From Tetranychus cinnabarinus (lineage: Eukaryota > Arthropoda > Arachnida > Trombidiformes > Tetranychidae), in assembly GCA_022266195.1 (NCBI GenBank), contig WHVY01000002.1, positions 8,881,001 to 8,945,000 on the forward strand: 64,000 bases of DNA, written 5' to 3'. How positions within the stretch are numbered: position 1 is the stretch's first letter; every line of letters starts with the position of its first letter. Below, in pieces: positions 1-12,299 of this stretch. The notes under the pieces were generated by a model. The model was given only the letters and a program-made list of their open reading frames with translations. It made no database searches and was not told the origin of the DNA. Position numbers and translations under genes: made by a program.

Positions 1-3000
1 TGCATAATCAAGCTCTTTGATGAGACACAATACAGCAGATAATATGTTGGCATTCTGTGAAAAGAAGGAGAAAAAAGAGAAACAATTGGATGAGTAAAAT
101 GATGATACAAGAGAATAGAAAAAAAGTTGAAAATGTTGAAAGTAAATTGAGCCTAATAACCATCTTGATTGACTTTGTGAAATTGTTGAATAATGGGTTG
201 ACCATTGAAAGATGATTTCCATGTTAAGGGATTGAGTGTTAGTAAATATGATATCCAAATGAATTCTGATAATGATCATCTTTAAGAATTGAAACATTGC
301 CTTACCCTGTTTCGACCGCCTTTGGATAATGGCTTTTGTTGACTTGATATTGATTGAATTGATTGGTAACCATATCGTCTACCTGCGCCACTCCCATTTC
401 CACTTCCTCCACTACTTCCACAGCTGCCAGATCCTCCTCCAACATTGCCTCCATGAGAGGACAGAGGTGAATATCGTTCATTTCCTGAACCATTTTCATT
501 GTGATATTGGTAAAGATCATGAGTTTGATCGGAAATGCAACTTTTGGTATCGGTTGAACGACAGTGGCCAGCTGAATTGTTGCAATTGGATCCATTGTAC
601 ATATTATAGTCACTAACGCTTTGTGACCTGCAGGGTAAAACAAGGAGAAGAGGAAAGGGCAATGAGAATGGATCATTCAAAACATGATAGTTATATGAAA
701 TTTTTCATTTTTTCAAGGTTTTTTTCTGCTTTAAAAAAAATACAGAGAGAGGCGTTGAAAGATGGCTTTGAGTTTTGATGAATTTGTTGATTTTAAATTA
801 ACAGACTGTCAGAAATACAAGGTTAGATGATGCGATTTTTTCATTCATCTGACAAAAAATGACAAAAGTCAACAGAAGTTGAACATATTCCCAGTCAAAA
901 AAGGAATATCTCTGAATCCTCTCACGCAGTTGAAATGATCAGAAATATATTGAAATATCCAACTTGAGCCATAAATGGATATGAAGCAAATTGTCAGATT
1001 TTTCCATAAATAGACAGTCTTCAAAAATTTATCAACATGAGCAACTACAATGATTAAAATGAACAAAAGCAGTAAAATTATTTGCATCAGGAAATAATAA
1101 TGAATGAATAATATTAATGAGAATTGAATTGAATTGTATAAAAAGCTATTTCAACAAGCATACCAATCTATTAATACAGTGATTAGAGGAAGTATAACTA
1201 ATAAAGTTGATTTTCTGCATTTTAGGTCCATCACGGTCAGGTTAAAGCCATGGTCAAGCAGAAAATTAAAGTTAAATGACATTAAATTAGCATAAAATGT
1301 TTTACTAATGAAAAACTTGATCATAATGATATCTCTGAAAGAGTCTTCAGTAGTTGATAGTTTCAAGTTTCCTGTTTTTTTTGTTTAAACCTTCAGGTCA
1401 TTTGAAATAGGAGACAAAGATGAGTATCAAATATTAATAAATGATCAACAAAGATATAAAGTGCAATAAATCATTTGTAGATGATTTAACCATCTAAAAC
1501 CTTGTTTACGAGCTGATAAAACATTAAAGGCGAGTTGAAGCTTCTCAAAATTATTCATGAAGAAGATACAAAACATAGGATTGTTTTGAAGGAAATGAAT
1601 ATTATTTAGTGATTCTGCTGGGAACAATCAGGGTCATTAGATGAATGAAAGTTGAAAAGCTCAGACCGATTGATTGTTTTGTGATGATAATTTGAAAAAA
1701 ATAAGGATAACGTGATTGGTGAACTTGAAGAAAGTTATGTTTTTTAGGTTAGCGAAGAAAAAATTTCATTCATCTTCCATTATTCAATCAATCGTCAACT
1801 AATTACATTTACTTTCATCTTATTGTCACGGTAGTTGAATTGAATTTTATTATGAAGACTTACTGATATTTTGATTCATTGAGTTTGACACGATTCAGAT
1901 GAAAACGTGTCTTCCAATGTTAATTTTTTTATCATAATTCAGTAGTTGAACAACTTGTTATTCAAAGAGTTAAATGGTTCATTGGATTGGGTTGATTGGA
2001 AATCGTTGAAACATTGTAACCCAGTAACAACTAACTTGGCAATTATTACGGACCAATAATCAAAATATTGATGATATATTTTCAATGTGTGATCGACTAT
2101 TCACTGTCATCATTCATATTGATCATTTTAAACTATTTTACTTTTCAATCAACTCTTATTGAAGATTGTTTTTGCAACAACCTTTCAATTAATTAAAGTT
2201 GCTCCAAGCAATGATAGGTTTAATTGATTGATTTACAATTAAAGTGAATGGTTAATAAATTGTTAATGACACCTACACTTACAAGACTGAATGAAGGTTT
2301 GATTGATCTGATGAGAAGCATTTCTTTCATTTTATAGTTTTATTATTAAAATATTGAACATTTCTATACGGAAGTCAATCAAGTTGATTAAAGGTTAATC
2401 ATGGATAAGGCAAAAATTAGGCTAATTTTTGTTTAATAAACAGTTTTTGGTGCAAAGAATTAAATTAAATTGGAAATAAAATGATGCAGAAAATATTGAA
2501 ATTGATGGTTTTACTCGAGATTTATTTGCTTTTTATCTTGATCTTTACTTTTACACTGATTGCTATTTAACTTTGAAACTTAATTGTTGTTTTCATTTGG
2601 TTTGCATGAAGGAACATTGAAAATATCAAATGATAAAGAGAAGCTTCGCTTGACTGAATGACCAAATTTTGGTCAAAATGTAGTCATCTGGAAATGTAAT
2701 TTTGAAAAATGGTTTAAATTTAGTGTGTTTGGGTTAAAATTTTAATTGGTGAGTTACACCAAATTAACTAATGAGTGATTGAGAGTGCTAAAAATAAACC
2801 CAAAACAAACATAAACCAACGCCATTGTTAAAATAATCACAAATTAAACAACTAATAAGCTAACACGAGTCTTGACAGAAACTGTCAAATTGATAACTGA
2901 AATGAATCAATGTAATGGTTATATTAATGATTTATCATGAAAATGTGTATAAAAGTCAATGGAAGGCTAATTTTTTACGCTTCTTTCAGTCAACACGTTA

Positions 3001-6000
3001 ATTAGCTAGTTAGTGATGTTTGCAAATCACAATCATTTAATTGGTAGCGAGATTTACAGACAAAAAATAAGGTCGACCTTTTTCTTTCAACTATTTTCAC
3101 CAAAACACTTCTACTTTTCGCATTTACTTTTAAATACAATCTCACAATTAACCGACTATTAAGCAATGGAAACCTTGCTCCAGAACTTCATCTGAGTGGA
3201 TCATTATCAATTTATTTTTTCACCTTTCATCGCTTGTCTTCTGCTCATTTTTTCACCGTTCATTCAATTATCTGCTTCAAATTGTCAGTTTAATAGCAAA
3301 AAAAGTGTTCGTTATCACTTGAAAAATGAATCGCTCATATAAGTGTAGCCAAAATTTCATATTATTGGTTGTTTCCAATGAAAAACATTCAAGTGTAACG
3401 AGTTACCAGAAATGGCGATAATTTATCTATTTATCATAAATTATGGTGGGAACCTTGAAAATGAATGTCACTTTTCGCAAGTGAAACTTGAACACATTTG
3501 AGATTTTTAAAATGAATTTTTAAGATTCAAATATTTGATATCACTTGAATTTAGCAATTTAAAGTTAAATATTTCAACTTTTCAATGTTTTTCCAGTTCA
3601 TCAATCATACCATTTACACCGATTTTTAGGAGTGACAAGGAGAGTTGCTGATCAATTAACAATTTACATACCTTAATATTGTTGAAGAAGCTGAGGATGG
3701 ATTAGATGTGACTTGTTTTGCTTCTTTTGAATTCCATGTATCTGGAGTAATTTCTTGTAGGCTATAACGTTGCTGCAATTGAGCTTGAGACAATGAGTGT
3801 TGCTGAGTGATTTGAGGAGTAATTGAATGTTGAACACCATTTCCCTGTTGTTGGGTTTGTTGTGGTTGTTGTTGCTGCTGCTGCTGTTGAGGTGGTTGTT
3901 GATTTTTAATCTTATTTTCTGAAGATGAAATTGATGGATTGGACCCATTTTGAGGTGTTGAGCTTAAAGGTTTAGTATCTTGAATGAAGTTAAATGATCC
4001 ATCGTCCTTTTCTCGGTAGGTTACACTTTCTTCACGAGAAAGTTCAACGTCTTCGTCATAAGTCTAGGATAGATGAGAGAAACAAGATTGATTAGTTTAA
4101 TTTTTCATGTTACGAAGTTAAAAATATTGAAAGTAAAGCATGGCTGGAAGACTGAAAGTAAAAGCAGAAGGAAAATCTGATGAACTTATGGCATTCTGGT
4201 GAATTGGAGTGATAATGAGATGAAAAATTTTGTTATTACAGACGAGTGAAATGAGTGTTACAAAATGATGAATAATCAACTATTTAAGATACAAAAAGAG
4301 ACAACAAATGTTGCCGGTTGTCCTGCGTGACACTCAATGCACCAGAAAACAATAATTTCTGAGAATCAAGTTGATTAAAAAAACATGAATGCCTTAAACA
4401 GAAACTTGTAATTCGATTTCATTCGCTATAAATAAACATTTGATTATCTTTATCCGGTTTACAGTAATAATGATAATTTAATTGTCCTTTACACCAACCT
4501 CATAATCTTCATCATCTGGCAACTGTTGTTGGATGGGCAATTTTTGATGTGAATGGCCATTAAGTTGAGGATAAGTTGATTCTGTTGAGAAAATGGAATA
4601 AAAGAAATTTATTAATATGGTCAATTTTTCAGGTAAAATTTAAACAGTTATAATAAGTGTAAAAATTGGATGGAAATGTGATGATAATAATTTTTAAAGG
4701 GTAAACTCAGACAGGATGGAAATGAAATAGATGATAATTGGTACGTTCAATTGAATGGGCAAATTTCTTGACGAAGAAACCAAAATCAGGAAAAAAAAGA
4801 GGTGACTGCTAAAAATAGTGCTAAAAGCTGGTTATAATTGTATCCTTTTTTTCAAGATTAACCGTTGATTGAGTTTAACCTGGTTAGTTTGCTGGTACTG
4901 AATTAAACCAGAGAAACACCTTGATTAATTATCAATAAACGAATCCTCATGATATCGTGCAACCTTTAATCTATTAATTTGTTTCTTCATCACCACTTGA
5001 ACCATCCGATTGAACAAAATAAAGATTAACCATTAAACCAAGATTTTTGAGCAAGATTGGGTTAACTCACGTTCAGAAGTTGGATCATAAATATCATCAC
5101 CCAAAGTTTGAGCCTTGGCTAACTCTGAAAAGAAAGAGGAAAATTGATTAGAAAATGGGAATTGAAAAGAATTGGAAATTTTAAAAGAAATATTCTTGGA
5201 TGGGATCAACGGGTTAATTGAGAAGGATGATTTACTTTAGACTTAAAATTTAATCTCTACTAAAAGGGTAATTGAAACATGATGTTAAAATGTGGGATAA
5301 ATGGACATAACACCTTAAATAACTACATTTTTTCTTGCTTTTGTTCATTATTCTTGTTATTGCTAACTATTGTTGTTTTTACTCTTCACCAGGATGAAGG
5401 AAGAAAATGAAAAAAGTTACAGAAATGAGAGCGAACGGTCAATTGAATGGATGCATCGAAATAGGTGGGCCTAATTTGGTTCAAAAGTGAAGGGTTTAAT
5501 CATGTTTGAAGGGCCTTTTAGAAAGGGAAAATGAGAAGCACATCTAAAGATTGAGTGATTCTCCAAAAAGATTCAATTTGAACTAGAATTAATTGTAAAC
5601 AATTGTACAATTCAGTGAAGCGAGAACGAAAATGAGACGAGGTTGATGTACTTGAATATGTTCTAAATAGTGTACGTACAATATTAACATAAGAGCACAT
5701 TAATATTGTTATATTACTGTAACATGTAGAAGTCTTATTCAATTATCTTAACCAAAGAATCTACGACAATAGAATGATAATAATCGGTATTAGGTGATGA
5801 AGAGTTGTTGTTGAGAATATATTGGGACTTTAGAATGATAAAATTACAATTTAAGAGTTTTATTTATATTGCAACTCAATTGTAACGAAGAGTAATTGGA
5901 AAGATTATTGTTGATTTTCAGAAATATATTTTTGAATGGCTGTAAGCAAAAGATTGACTTACTATTGGAAAGAGTAGGAAAATGTGCCAAAATATATTAG

Positions 6001-6419
6001 TGAAATTGAAACAAATGGATGATTGACTTACCTTCGGATGTTATACTGGCATTGTCCAGTGTTTCCAGTCTAGGAAGGGCTTTAATAATGGTGTAGCGGT
6101 AATTGGCATGTTGGTTACATGGATTATCTTCGAGTGACAGTTTCTTTAAATTGGGAAGATCTTGAAGGTAATAAATCTCATTAATGTTGGAGATTTTGTT
6201 CTTCCGTAAGTACAATTCTTGTAGATATTTACACGAATTGAAGTCTTGAAGACTGGCAATATTATTTAAAGATAATGATAAAACTTCCACATTTGGCATT
6301 CGTTGAACAATCGAGATATCGGATAACTCGCTTCCCCAACAGTTGAGCTTTTTTACATTCCTTAAATCATGAGAGCGAGTTCGACTCAAAACAATGTTTT
6401 CGGTTAAAACAGAAGACAT
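1..6419 (-). CDS. CFAP410: CFAP410 (C21orf2) leucine-rich-repeat ciliary protein, 3' end cut by window edge
   Basis: Six exons join in phase: 6419-6032, 5124-5071, 4581-4499, 4063-3672, 627-306 and 54-1, continuing past the left edge (431 codons visible). The start gives MSSVLTENIVLSRTRSHDL, followed by the family signature KLNCWGSELSDISI, leucine-rich repeats and a cap ending LPRLETLDN. A glutamine/asparagine-rich and then glycine/serine-rich linker follows. The last exon begins NANILSAVLCLIKELDYA, matching the conserved C-terminal helical oligomerisation domain of CFAP410 and confirming that the distal exons belong here. In other animals the protein sits at basal bodies and binds NEK1. Each donor fits (for example GTAAGT after 6032, GTATGT after 3672). 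The linker contains a CAG/CAA run near 3870-3895 that is probably length-variable. The 3 kb intron 4 is long for this region. Confidence 0.9.
628..3671. other. Long intron of CFAP410
   Basis: About 3 kb with no convincing coding content. A 115-120 bp segment near 1300-1417 is repeated in direct orientation near 16063-16185. The rest is AT-rich unique sequence as far as I can see. Confidence 0.6.
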
Positions 6420-7943
6420 TTTTGGACGTTAGTGGGAAACAGTTAAACTCATTGCCCGAATAAAAACCAGGATTAACCAGGGGCAAAAAATATCCACACT
6501 AGAAACCAAACAATCACAATCCTGGTGTGCGCAGTAAACCAAATGGTCTAATTTGATGAGATTCAATATTACATCCAAAAGAAGCAAATGAATGGATTAT
6601 AGAAATATGTAAGATCGATTAAAATGCGAAATCAGCTTTCCAGTAAGTCAAGGTACGATCAATAAATTTTGTAAACAAATTGGGAAATGACATAAGGAGG
6701 AATAAAAGGCATACAAGACAATCAATAGGATTAGAGATGCTAATGCATTGCAAGATAAGTAGGAACAGAAACAAAAGCGATCAACATTTGAACATTAGAT
6801 GGTGAAGTTATTTATTCAAAAATATTTAAATAAATGTTTGTTTGTTAATGTGTAGGTGATTCTGTAACAAAATTTATCCAATAAATGGTATAAGTAAATA
6901 TGTAAACATTAAAAAATCCAATTTGTTGCTAAATGAATGGAAGATTATATGGCACAAGAAAGTAAAAGAATCAAGATAACTTTTATAACGGTGATGGGTT
7001 CACTCATAATGCAAACAACATAATGAGAGATACTCCATGAGTTGAATAAGCCTTCAACATGAATAAGTTGAAAATCTTGAAACTGTAATGTTGATTTACC
7101 TGTTCCCCAACAATCATAAGCAAATTGACAACACGAAAAAAAACAAGTTTCACCAAATTTGTTTAAATATAAACCGTTAGATGGCAGTCAACGCAACGGG
7201 CGTTGACTTTAATCAAAAATGGTTAATTAAAATGGCAATCATTCAATTAACGATAGATTGTGATAAAAAAATGTAAATATCATAACCGAAATCAACTTCT
7301 GATTTAAGGATCAGATATTTAACCATTAAAAACGCATAGACTACCAGTATTCGTTTAAATAGATCCGATAATCTATTGAAAGGAAATGTTGATTAGTAAA
7401 GTATAAATGAATGAAAACACTCAGAGTTCCATCTTTAGCATACAACATGTTGTTTCAGGGTGTGAAATTTTCTGTTGCAATTATGTCATCCGGCAAATTT
7501 CCAAAAATAATATGGCTGCAAATGAAGATAGATTGTCTTATATGGATTAACCAACATAGTATATTTGCTGTTTTGAATTGTCGGTTGACTTGCAATATTT
7601 CAGTTAAGGATTTAAACTATTGAAATGATAACAATTAATAACAAATCACACTTTATTATGCACTGATTGTATTAGTAGTGTTAATATGGGAATTGGGGAT
7701 TGAATAAGTTGGTAGATCACATGTTAAGTGTTATTTGAACAAATAACAAAAAGTTACTTGTAAGAAGGATTGAACTTTGTTCAATCTCGTTAGATATTTG
7801 AATGAGTCGAAAAATATGAAATAACTCTGAATTCTATCTCTAATGAAAAATTACATTCACCATATACTTAGCATATAGTATTGTAAAATGTATTATAAAT
7901 CAATGAATAGATAATTTTTGCTTATGTCATCATCGTTGGTTCG
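6420..7943. other. Intergenic region between CFAP410 and light-chain copy 1
   Basis: Upstream side of CFAP410 and downstream side of the light-chain gene (convergence of a 5' and a 3' flank). It contains TAGATGGC at 7178-7185, a motif also seen upstream of MED29 and both light-chain copies. A 70-codon open frame at 7411-7623 looks like chance and has no splice or homology support. Confidence 0.5.
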
Positions 7944-8815
7944 TTATTGATCATCTTTATCTTTAGCACCATGTTTAAGGATTTTTGTGAATTCAGTATA
8001 GTTGAACATTCCACCTTCATCGATTGGAGCTTCTCTATACATTTCATCGACCTGAATAGATAATATGAAGAATAAAAAATGAAAAATATTAATAAAATGA
8101 ATAAATAGAGTCAGGAAATACAAAAAAAATGAAAAACAAAAAGTAACAAGCTTACATCTTCATCATTGAAACGATCACCAATTGTAGTTAACAATTCTCT
8201 TAGTTTTTCTTCATGGATTAAACCATTGTTATCTTCATCAAAACATGCAAAAGCATTTTTTATCACATCTTCAGGATCTGTACCTTGAAGTTTCTCACCG
8301 AATAACGTTAAAAACATGGTAAAATTTATTGGACCAGGAGCTTCACTCATCATTCCTTCCAAATAATTTTCATCTGGATTTTTACCCAAAGAAGCTAACA
8401 TCTCTTGTAGATCATCTTTATCAATAAATCCATCACGATTTTGATCAATCATGTTAAAAGCCTCTTTAAATTCTTGAATTTGGGCTTGGTCAAACATAGC
8501 AAAAACATTGCTAGTTGCCCGATGAGCTCGTTTTTTAGCGAATCCACGACCCTTTCCTTTTCTGGTATTAGACATGCCAGAAGGTGATGTTGAACTATTG
8601 GAAGCCGTGTTGATTGATTAAAATTTTTGTACCTTAACAAAAATAATTGAAAAAATTATTTAAACAAATAATGACACTAGATGATAAAAAAACTAGTCAA
8701 TTAAAACACAACAGTTAATAAGACAAAACAAAACAATATGTTAAAACTACTATTCTCCTCAAAATGTACTGTAGTGACTACAGCTTTCTGACAAAACTCA
8801 GTGCCATCTATTGTA
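7750..8815. repeat. Left arm of an inverted duplication carrying the light-chain gene
   Basis: This segment matches 57070-58150 in inverted orientation. The match covers coding exons, the intron, about 200 bp of 3' flank and, with lower identity, about 240 bp of 5' flank. Similarity stops at different flanks on both sides, so the unit is roughly 1 kb and contains just this gene with its promoter-proximal region. Confidence 0.8.
7944..8575 (-). CDS. Non-muscle myosin II regulatory light chain, copy 1
   Basis: Two exons, 8575-8156 and 8051-7944, give 175 residues. The N-terminus has the basic stretch KKRAHRATSNVF, where the TS pair is the myosin-light-chain-kinase phosphorylation site. The first EF-hand loop is DQNRDGFIDKDD, the only clear calcium/magnesium-binding loop, as expected for this family. 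The protein binds the IQ neck of myosin II and controls actomyosin contractility (spaghetti-squash type). The encoded protein is identical to the copy at 57.3 kb on the opposite strand. In exon 2 I found one silent difference, plus small intron and flank differences. Either copy may be the ancestral locus. Confidence 0.93.
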
Positions 8816-8959
8816 AATCTATTCAAATATTGTAAATTATTTTTTAACTTTTCATTTCTTTAATACAATTGATGAAGTATGTATTGACAATGTATTGAAC
8901 TTAGTTTTGAAAGATACATAAGTGTATTGATTAATCATAATTTAAGGATTTTCATGCAT

Positions 8960-10487
8960 TCAATTCAAAATAATCCTGCATTCATCAATTTTTCGAGTTC
9001 TTGTCCGCTTCTTCTTGGTATCAATAAAAGTGGCAATAAAATAATGGTTTTCAGTTAACTTCGGGAATAATGAAAGAGTTTTCCTATCAATTTCAAGAAT
9101 TGTCCAATGAAACAACCACTTTAATGCACATGTTGGCGATGAATAACCAAATAAAAGGAGATATTTCATGGCTCTGATGAATTTTTCCATTTCTGCAACC
9201 ATTTTCGGATAATCAATATCTTCCAGAATAGATGGACAACTAGATTTAGTACACCAACTATGAAAATAACTGTAATCCTCAGGATCTACCTGGATATCTC
9301 TAGTGAGATTATCGCAGATAGATATACAATATCCACTGTTGTCACAGGGTATTAGGCGTTCAACATGATCTTTGAACTGTTCCATGGTCAGTTTGTGAGG
9401 ATAAAAATCAACTGAAAGAGGATCGACTTTAATAGATTTAATAATGTTGGACGTAACATTATCAATATCCTTCTCTATCAATGTTAACATAACGACGTCT
9501 GTCTTATCAAATGATGATTTCGATGAACCACAAGAGCTTTCCAGTTCCGAGGTCATTTTTTTAGTATATTCGGTGTTTTCATGATACACATTTGCTTCAC
9601 TTGGAAACGAGCGAATGACCACATCCTCTTCCAGAAGTCCTACGCCAGCCCTGTGCGGAGTCCTCTCAATAAACGAGTAATTGAATTTTCGTCTTGTGTC
9701 TAGATGAGAATATTTAGATTAAAAATAAATTTTACTGAATTCGAAAGTGTCTAAGAGTTTTCTTATAACAGTTTTATTTCGAAATGTAACTTATGAGCCT
9801 TGTATGATTTCGTTCTTAAAGATAATTTCTAGGTTAATTATCTTTTTGTGATTTGTGATACTGATTTTGTGAATCAAGGATCGGATCGTTAGGCAAAACG
9901 GTAAGGGTATACAAAACTCTCCTCGGGATTCACTAGAAGACCAAAATTGACCAAAATCGGCCAGAAATCAAAGAAATCACTAAATGACCAAAATATCAGT
10001 TTGCAAATGCTTTATTGCAAAAAATTATAAAATAACTGTTTTACTCAACATTCAGCCATATTTAAAAATCAATATTAACCGAAGAAAATTCATAGCTTGG
10101 TTCATTGTGCTATTTTGTGCTATTCAAACTTTTAAATATGGCTGAATGTTGAGTAAAACAGTTATTTTATAATTTTTTGCAATAAAGCATTTGCAAACTG
10201 ATATTTTGGTCATTTAGTGATTTCTTTGATTTCTGGCCGATTTTGGTCAATTTTGGTCTTCTAGGGAATCCCACTCTCCTCACGCTCTCTTGGTCTTAAA
10301 GTGTTGCATCATTTTATAAGGTCCGTGACTAGTTGAAAGAAAATATTAAGATATCAATTAACTTACATTGTCTTAATTTGAAATATCGAAATTTATTCTC
10401 GCCGTAACCAGATTTTATCTCCTTTATTATCATCAACGAAGAAAATTGAAAGAATAGAAAAAAACAAAACAAAATTTTAATTTCCAT
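8960..10487 (-). CDS. Secreted protein of an unrecognised family (B1)
   Basis: Exon 1 is 10487-10367 and exon 2 is 9699-8960, joined in phase 1 for 286 residues. Exon 1 encodes a signal peptide (MEIKILFCFFLFFQFSS, then a polar stretch). The mature part has few tryptophans, about eight cysteines and a C-terminal region LEIDRKTLSLFPKLTENHYF ending in a basic tail. I do not recognise the family. The C-terminal block is visibly related to that of neighbouring gene A (10.8 kb), so A and B look like divergent paralogues. Other B copies are a broken one at 12.7 kb and one at 61.2 kb. The intron carries a Mutator-like miniature element that the 61 kb copy lacks. Confidence 0.7.
9925..10272. mobile_element. 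Mutator-like miniature inverted-repeat element with 9-bp target duplication
   Basis: Two 143-bp terminal inverted repeats (9925-10067 and 10130-10272), with one mismatch seen, flank a 62-bp centre. The element starts GGGATTC and ends GAATCCC. ACTCTCCTC occurs directly on both sides (9916-9924 and 10273-10281). The matching position of the paralogous intron at about 61360 has ACTCTCCTC once and no element. Long inverted repeats plus a 9-bp duplication fit the Mutator superfamily (established knowledge). No transposase is encoded. Confidence 0.85.
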
Positions 10488-10847
10488 TGAATTTGGTTTA
10501 GTTGATCTACAGTTTAACAGGAATATTTGTTGATACAACGGGCAAGAGTATCTCAAGTCAAAGGAACTAAAACTGGTTACTTGCGCTTCTCTGGTCAAGT
10601 AACTAGAGCATCTCTGGAATGTAAAATAAATGTTTTTAAATGTTTGAATTGGATGAACGTGAAATAACTGGTCAAGTTACTCTTCACTTATGACCAGTTC
10701 TATGCGTTTGTTTACCGCACGCCATTTTGGGCTAAAATATTACATAAAGACCTTTGTGTTTTACATTTGAAACCAGGTTCAATAAACTCAAATTGTGTTT
10801 TGTTTAATCATTTTTGTTGCAATCTCTGTTGTTTATTTCAAGTGATA

Positions 10848-11618
10848 ATGGATTTAAGATTTTATTTTATTCAACTCATCGTTTTAAATTTGATTTGTTC
10901 GTCATCAAATCAAATATATAATTACGAAATGTGGAAAGCTGCTGCTTCTCATGTTGATTATTATATGAATATCAAAACCAGTAAAGACTTACAATGGATG
11001 AGCCCCAAAGGTCAGGAGAACGACAGAATATGGAAACTATGGAGAAATGATAGTGTCTTGCACAGTCTAAATATTTACCGGATTCCCAACAGTAAAGTGC
11101 GATTCGATGATAACGATAATCTTCATCTTTATTTATTCGAGAATCAAACGAGTAGTTTGCATGGACCAATCAGGATAAACTCAAAGCATATTGAACTAGA
11201 CATGAAGTTTCATATAACCAAAGAGGAAATAGATAAGTATCCAGATAAGCTTAACAAAGAATTCAAACATGAATCATATGAAAATCATGAATTTGAATTC
11301 GACTTAATGCGTCATGCTCGTTGGCTTTTGATGCAATTGACTTATAAACTTTATGGTGAAATTTCACTCCAGTCGAGGCCTCCTCTGAATATTAATCTTG
11401 AACTGGATTCTTCAACTGCTGTCCTTTTCCCGAAAATTGAAAAAGATGATTATTTCATATTGAATATTATAAATTTTGTTGATAGAATCTCAATATTCGC
11501 AGAAAAAGCTACGACCTTGAATAATCTGCACCCAGAAAAGTTACTTTACTGGTGGGTTAATGGTCCGATTAACTGGATTGCTGCCTCCCATTCAATCTTA
11601 AATTATACAATTGTATAA
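10848..11618 (+). CDS. Secreted protein of an unrecognised family (A)
   Basis: A single-exon frame of 256 residues. I chose the ATG at 10848 because it gives a clean signal peptide (MDLRFYFIQLIVLNLICSSS); an upstream in-frame methionine at 10767 would bury it. The mature part is rich in charged and aromatic residues, has at least two N-glycosylation sequons and is cysteine-poor. The segment with LFPKIEKDDYF aligns with LFPKLTENHYF of gene B, suggesting common ancestry. Broken pieces of A lie at about 14.79/15.22 kb, 18.0 kb and, inverted, 61.0-61.2 kb. It is convergent with gene E (minus) and divergent from B1. Function is unknown; a secreted, fast-evolving lineage-specific family is my inference. 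Confidence 0.65.
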   Translation: MDLRFYFIQLIVLNLICSSSNQIYNYEMWKAAASHVDYYMNIKTSKDLQWMSPKGQENDRIWKLWRNDSVLHSLNIYRIPNSKVRFDDNDNLHLYLFENQTSSLHGPIRINSKHIELDMKFHITKEEIDKYPDKLNKEFKHESYENHEFEFDLMRHARWLLMQLTYKLYGEISLQSRPPLNINLELDSSTAVLFPKIEKDDYFILNIINFVDRISIFAEKATTLNNLHPEKLLYWWVNGPINWIAASHSILNYTIV

Positions 11619-11777
11619 CCAACACTCAACGAAATTTTAATTGTAATCACAATTGGACTTGTTTGATAATAAAAGGTAATTGTAGTTAACGCTATAATGA
11701 AATTTCAAACATTCATGATTAAACACATTCCTCAGACAGTTTATTATTTTCGTAACAAAATTTGGTGAATTTAACTG

Positions 11778-12199
11778 TTACTTCGTTAAGTCGATCGATA
11801 ATTGGTCGTCAGACATTTGGTGATTTGATGTTAAGCATCTCTGCTGGAGTGGGCTCGGTGCAGTCCAAGGAGGATAAATAACATTGAGGAAACCTCCGTA
11901 AACAAGTGGATACAAGACTGAAAAGAGATGGTTTTAAAGATATTATTATATCATTATAACTTATAATAGTTTATTAAATGAAATGGATACTCACAGACTA
12001 CATTGAGGGTAAATAATGCTACAATACCCGAGGTGACCAAACTTTCCCAGACTCTAGGATGTCGTTCAAATTCACTGCTTCCAAATGAAGTCACTGAAGG
12101 CAAAGCACTTGAAACGGCCGACTTGAATTTATTCATTTGATTCTTGGCTCGATCACGAAACCTTGGTCTAGTCCTAGAATTGTTTGTATATGTACTCAT
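11778..12199 (-). pseudogene. Small membrane-protein gene E, copy 1, frameshifted
   Basis: Exon 1 (12199-11995) is the same as in the intact copy at 15.4-15.9 kb (MSTYTNNSRTRPRFRDRAKN...), and exon 2 starts at 11917. A single G is missing near 11857 (GGGCTCGGTGC where copy 2 reads GGGCTCGGGTGC). Frame is lost after PPWTAP and translation ends at 11780-11778 with about 25 altered residues. The product would keep the hydrophobic segment but lose the conserved C-terminal half of exon 2. It is probably a decaying duplicate, though a truncated protein could still be made. Confidence 0.7.
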
Positions 12200-12299
12200 T
12201 TTGAGATGGTTTTGGGTATAATAAAATCTAATGATTAGTCTAAGAATGATGAATGTAGTTGATGCCATTCGCAAGATATTGAGTCTAAAAGTTTTTAGG

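Noticed and set aside
302..676. Alternative 124-codon frame overlapping the CFAP410 glycine-rich exon
   Set aside because: The other frame joins in phase to both neighbouring exons and continues into the conserved C-terminal domain; this one does not.
7411..7623. 70-codon open frame on the plus strand
   Set aside because: Low-complexity composition, no splice signals, no similarity to anything in the window; expected by chance in 1.5 kb of AT-rich DNA.
10767..10847. Upstream in-frame ATG of gene A
   Set aside because: It would place 27 residues before an otherwise perfect signal peptide; the ATG at 10848 is preferred.
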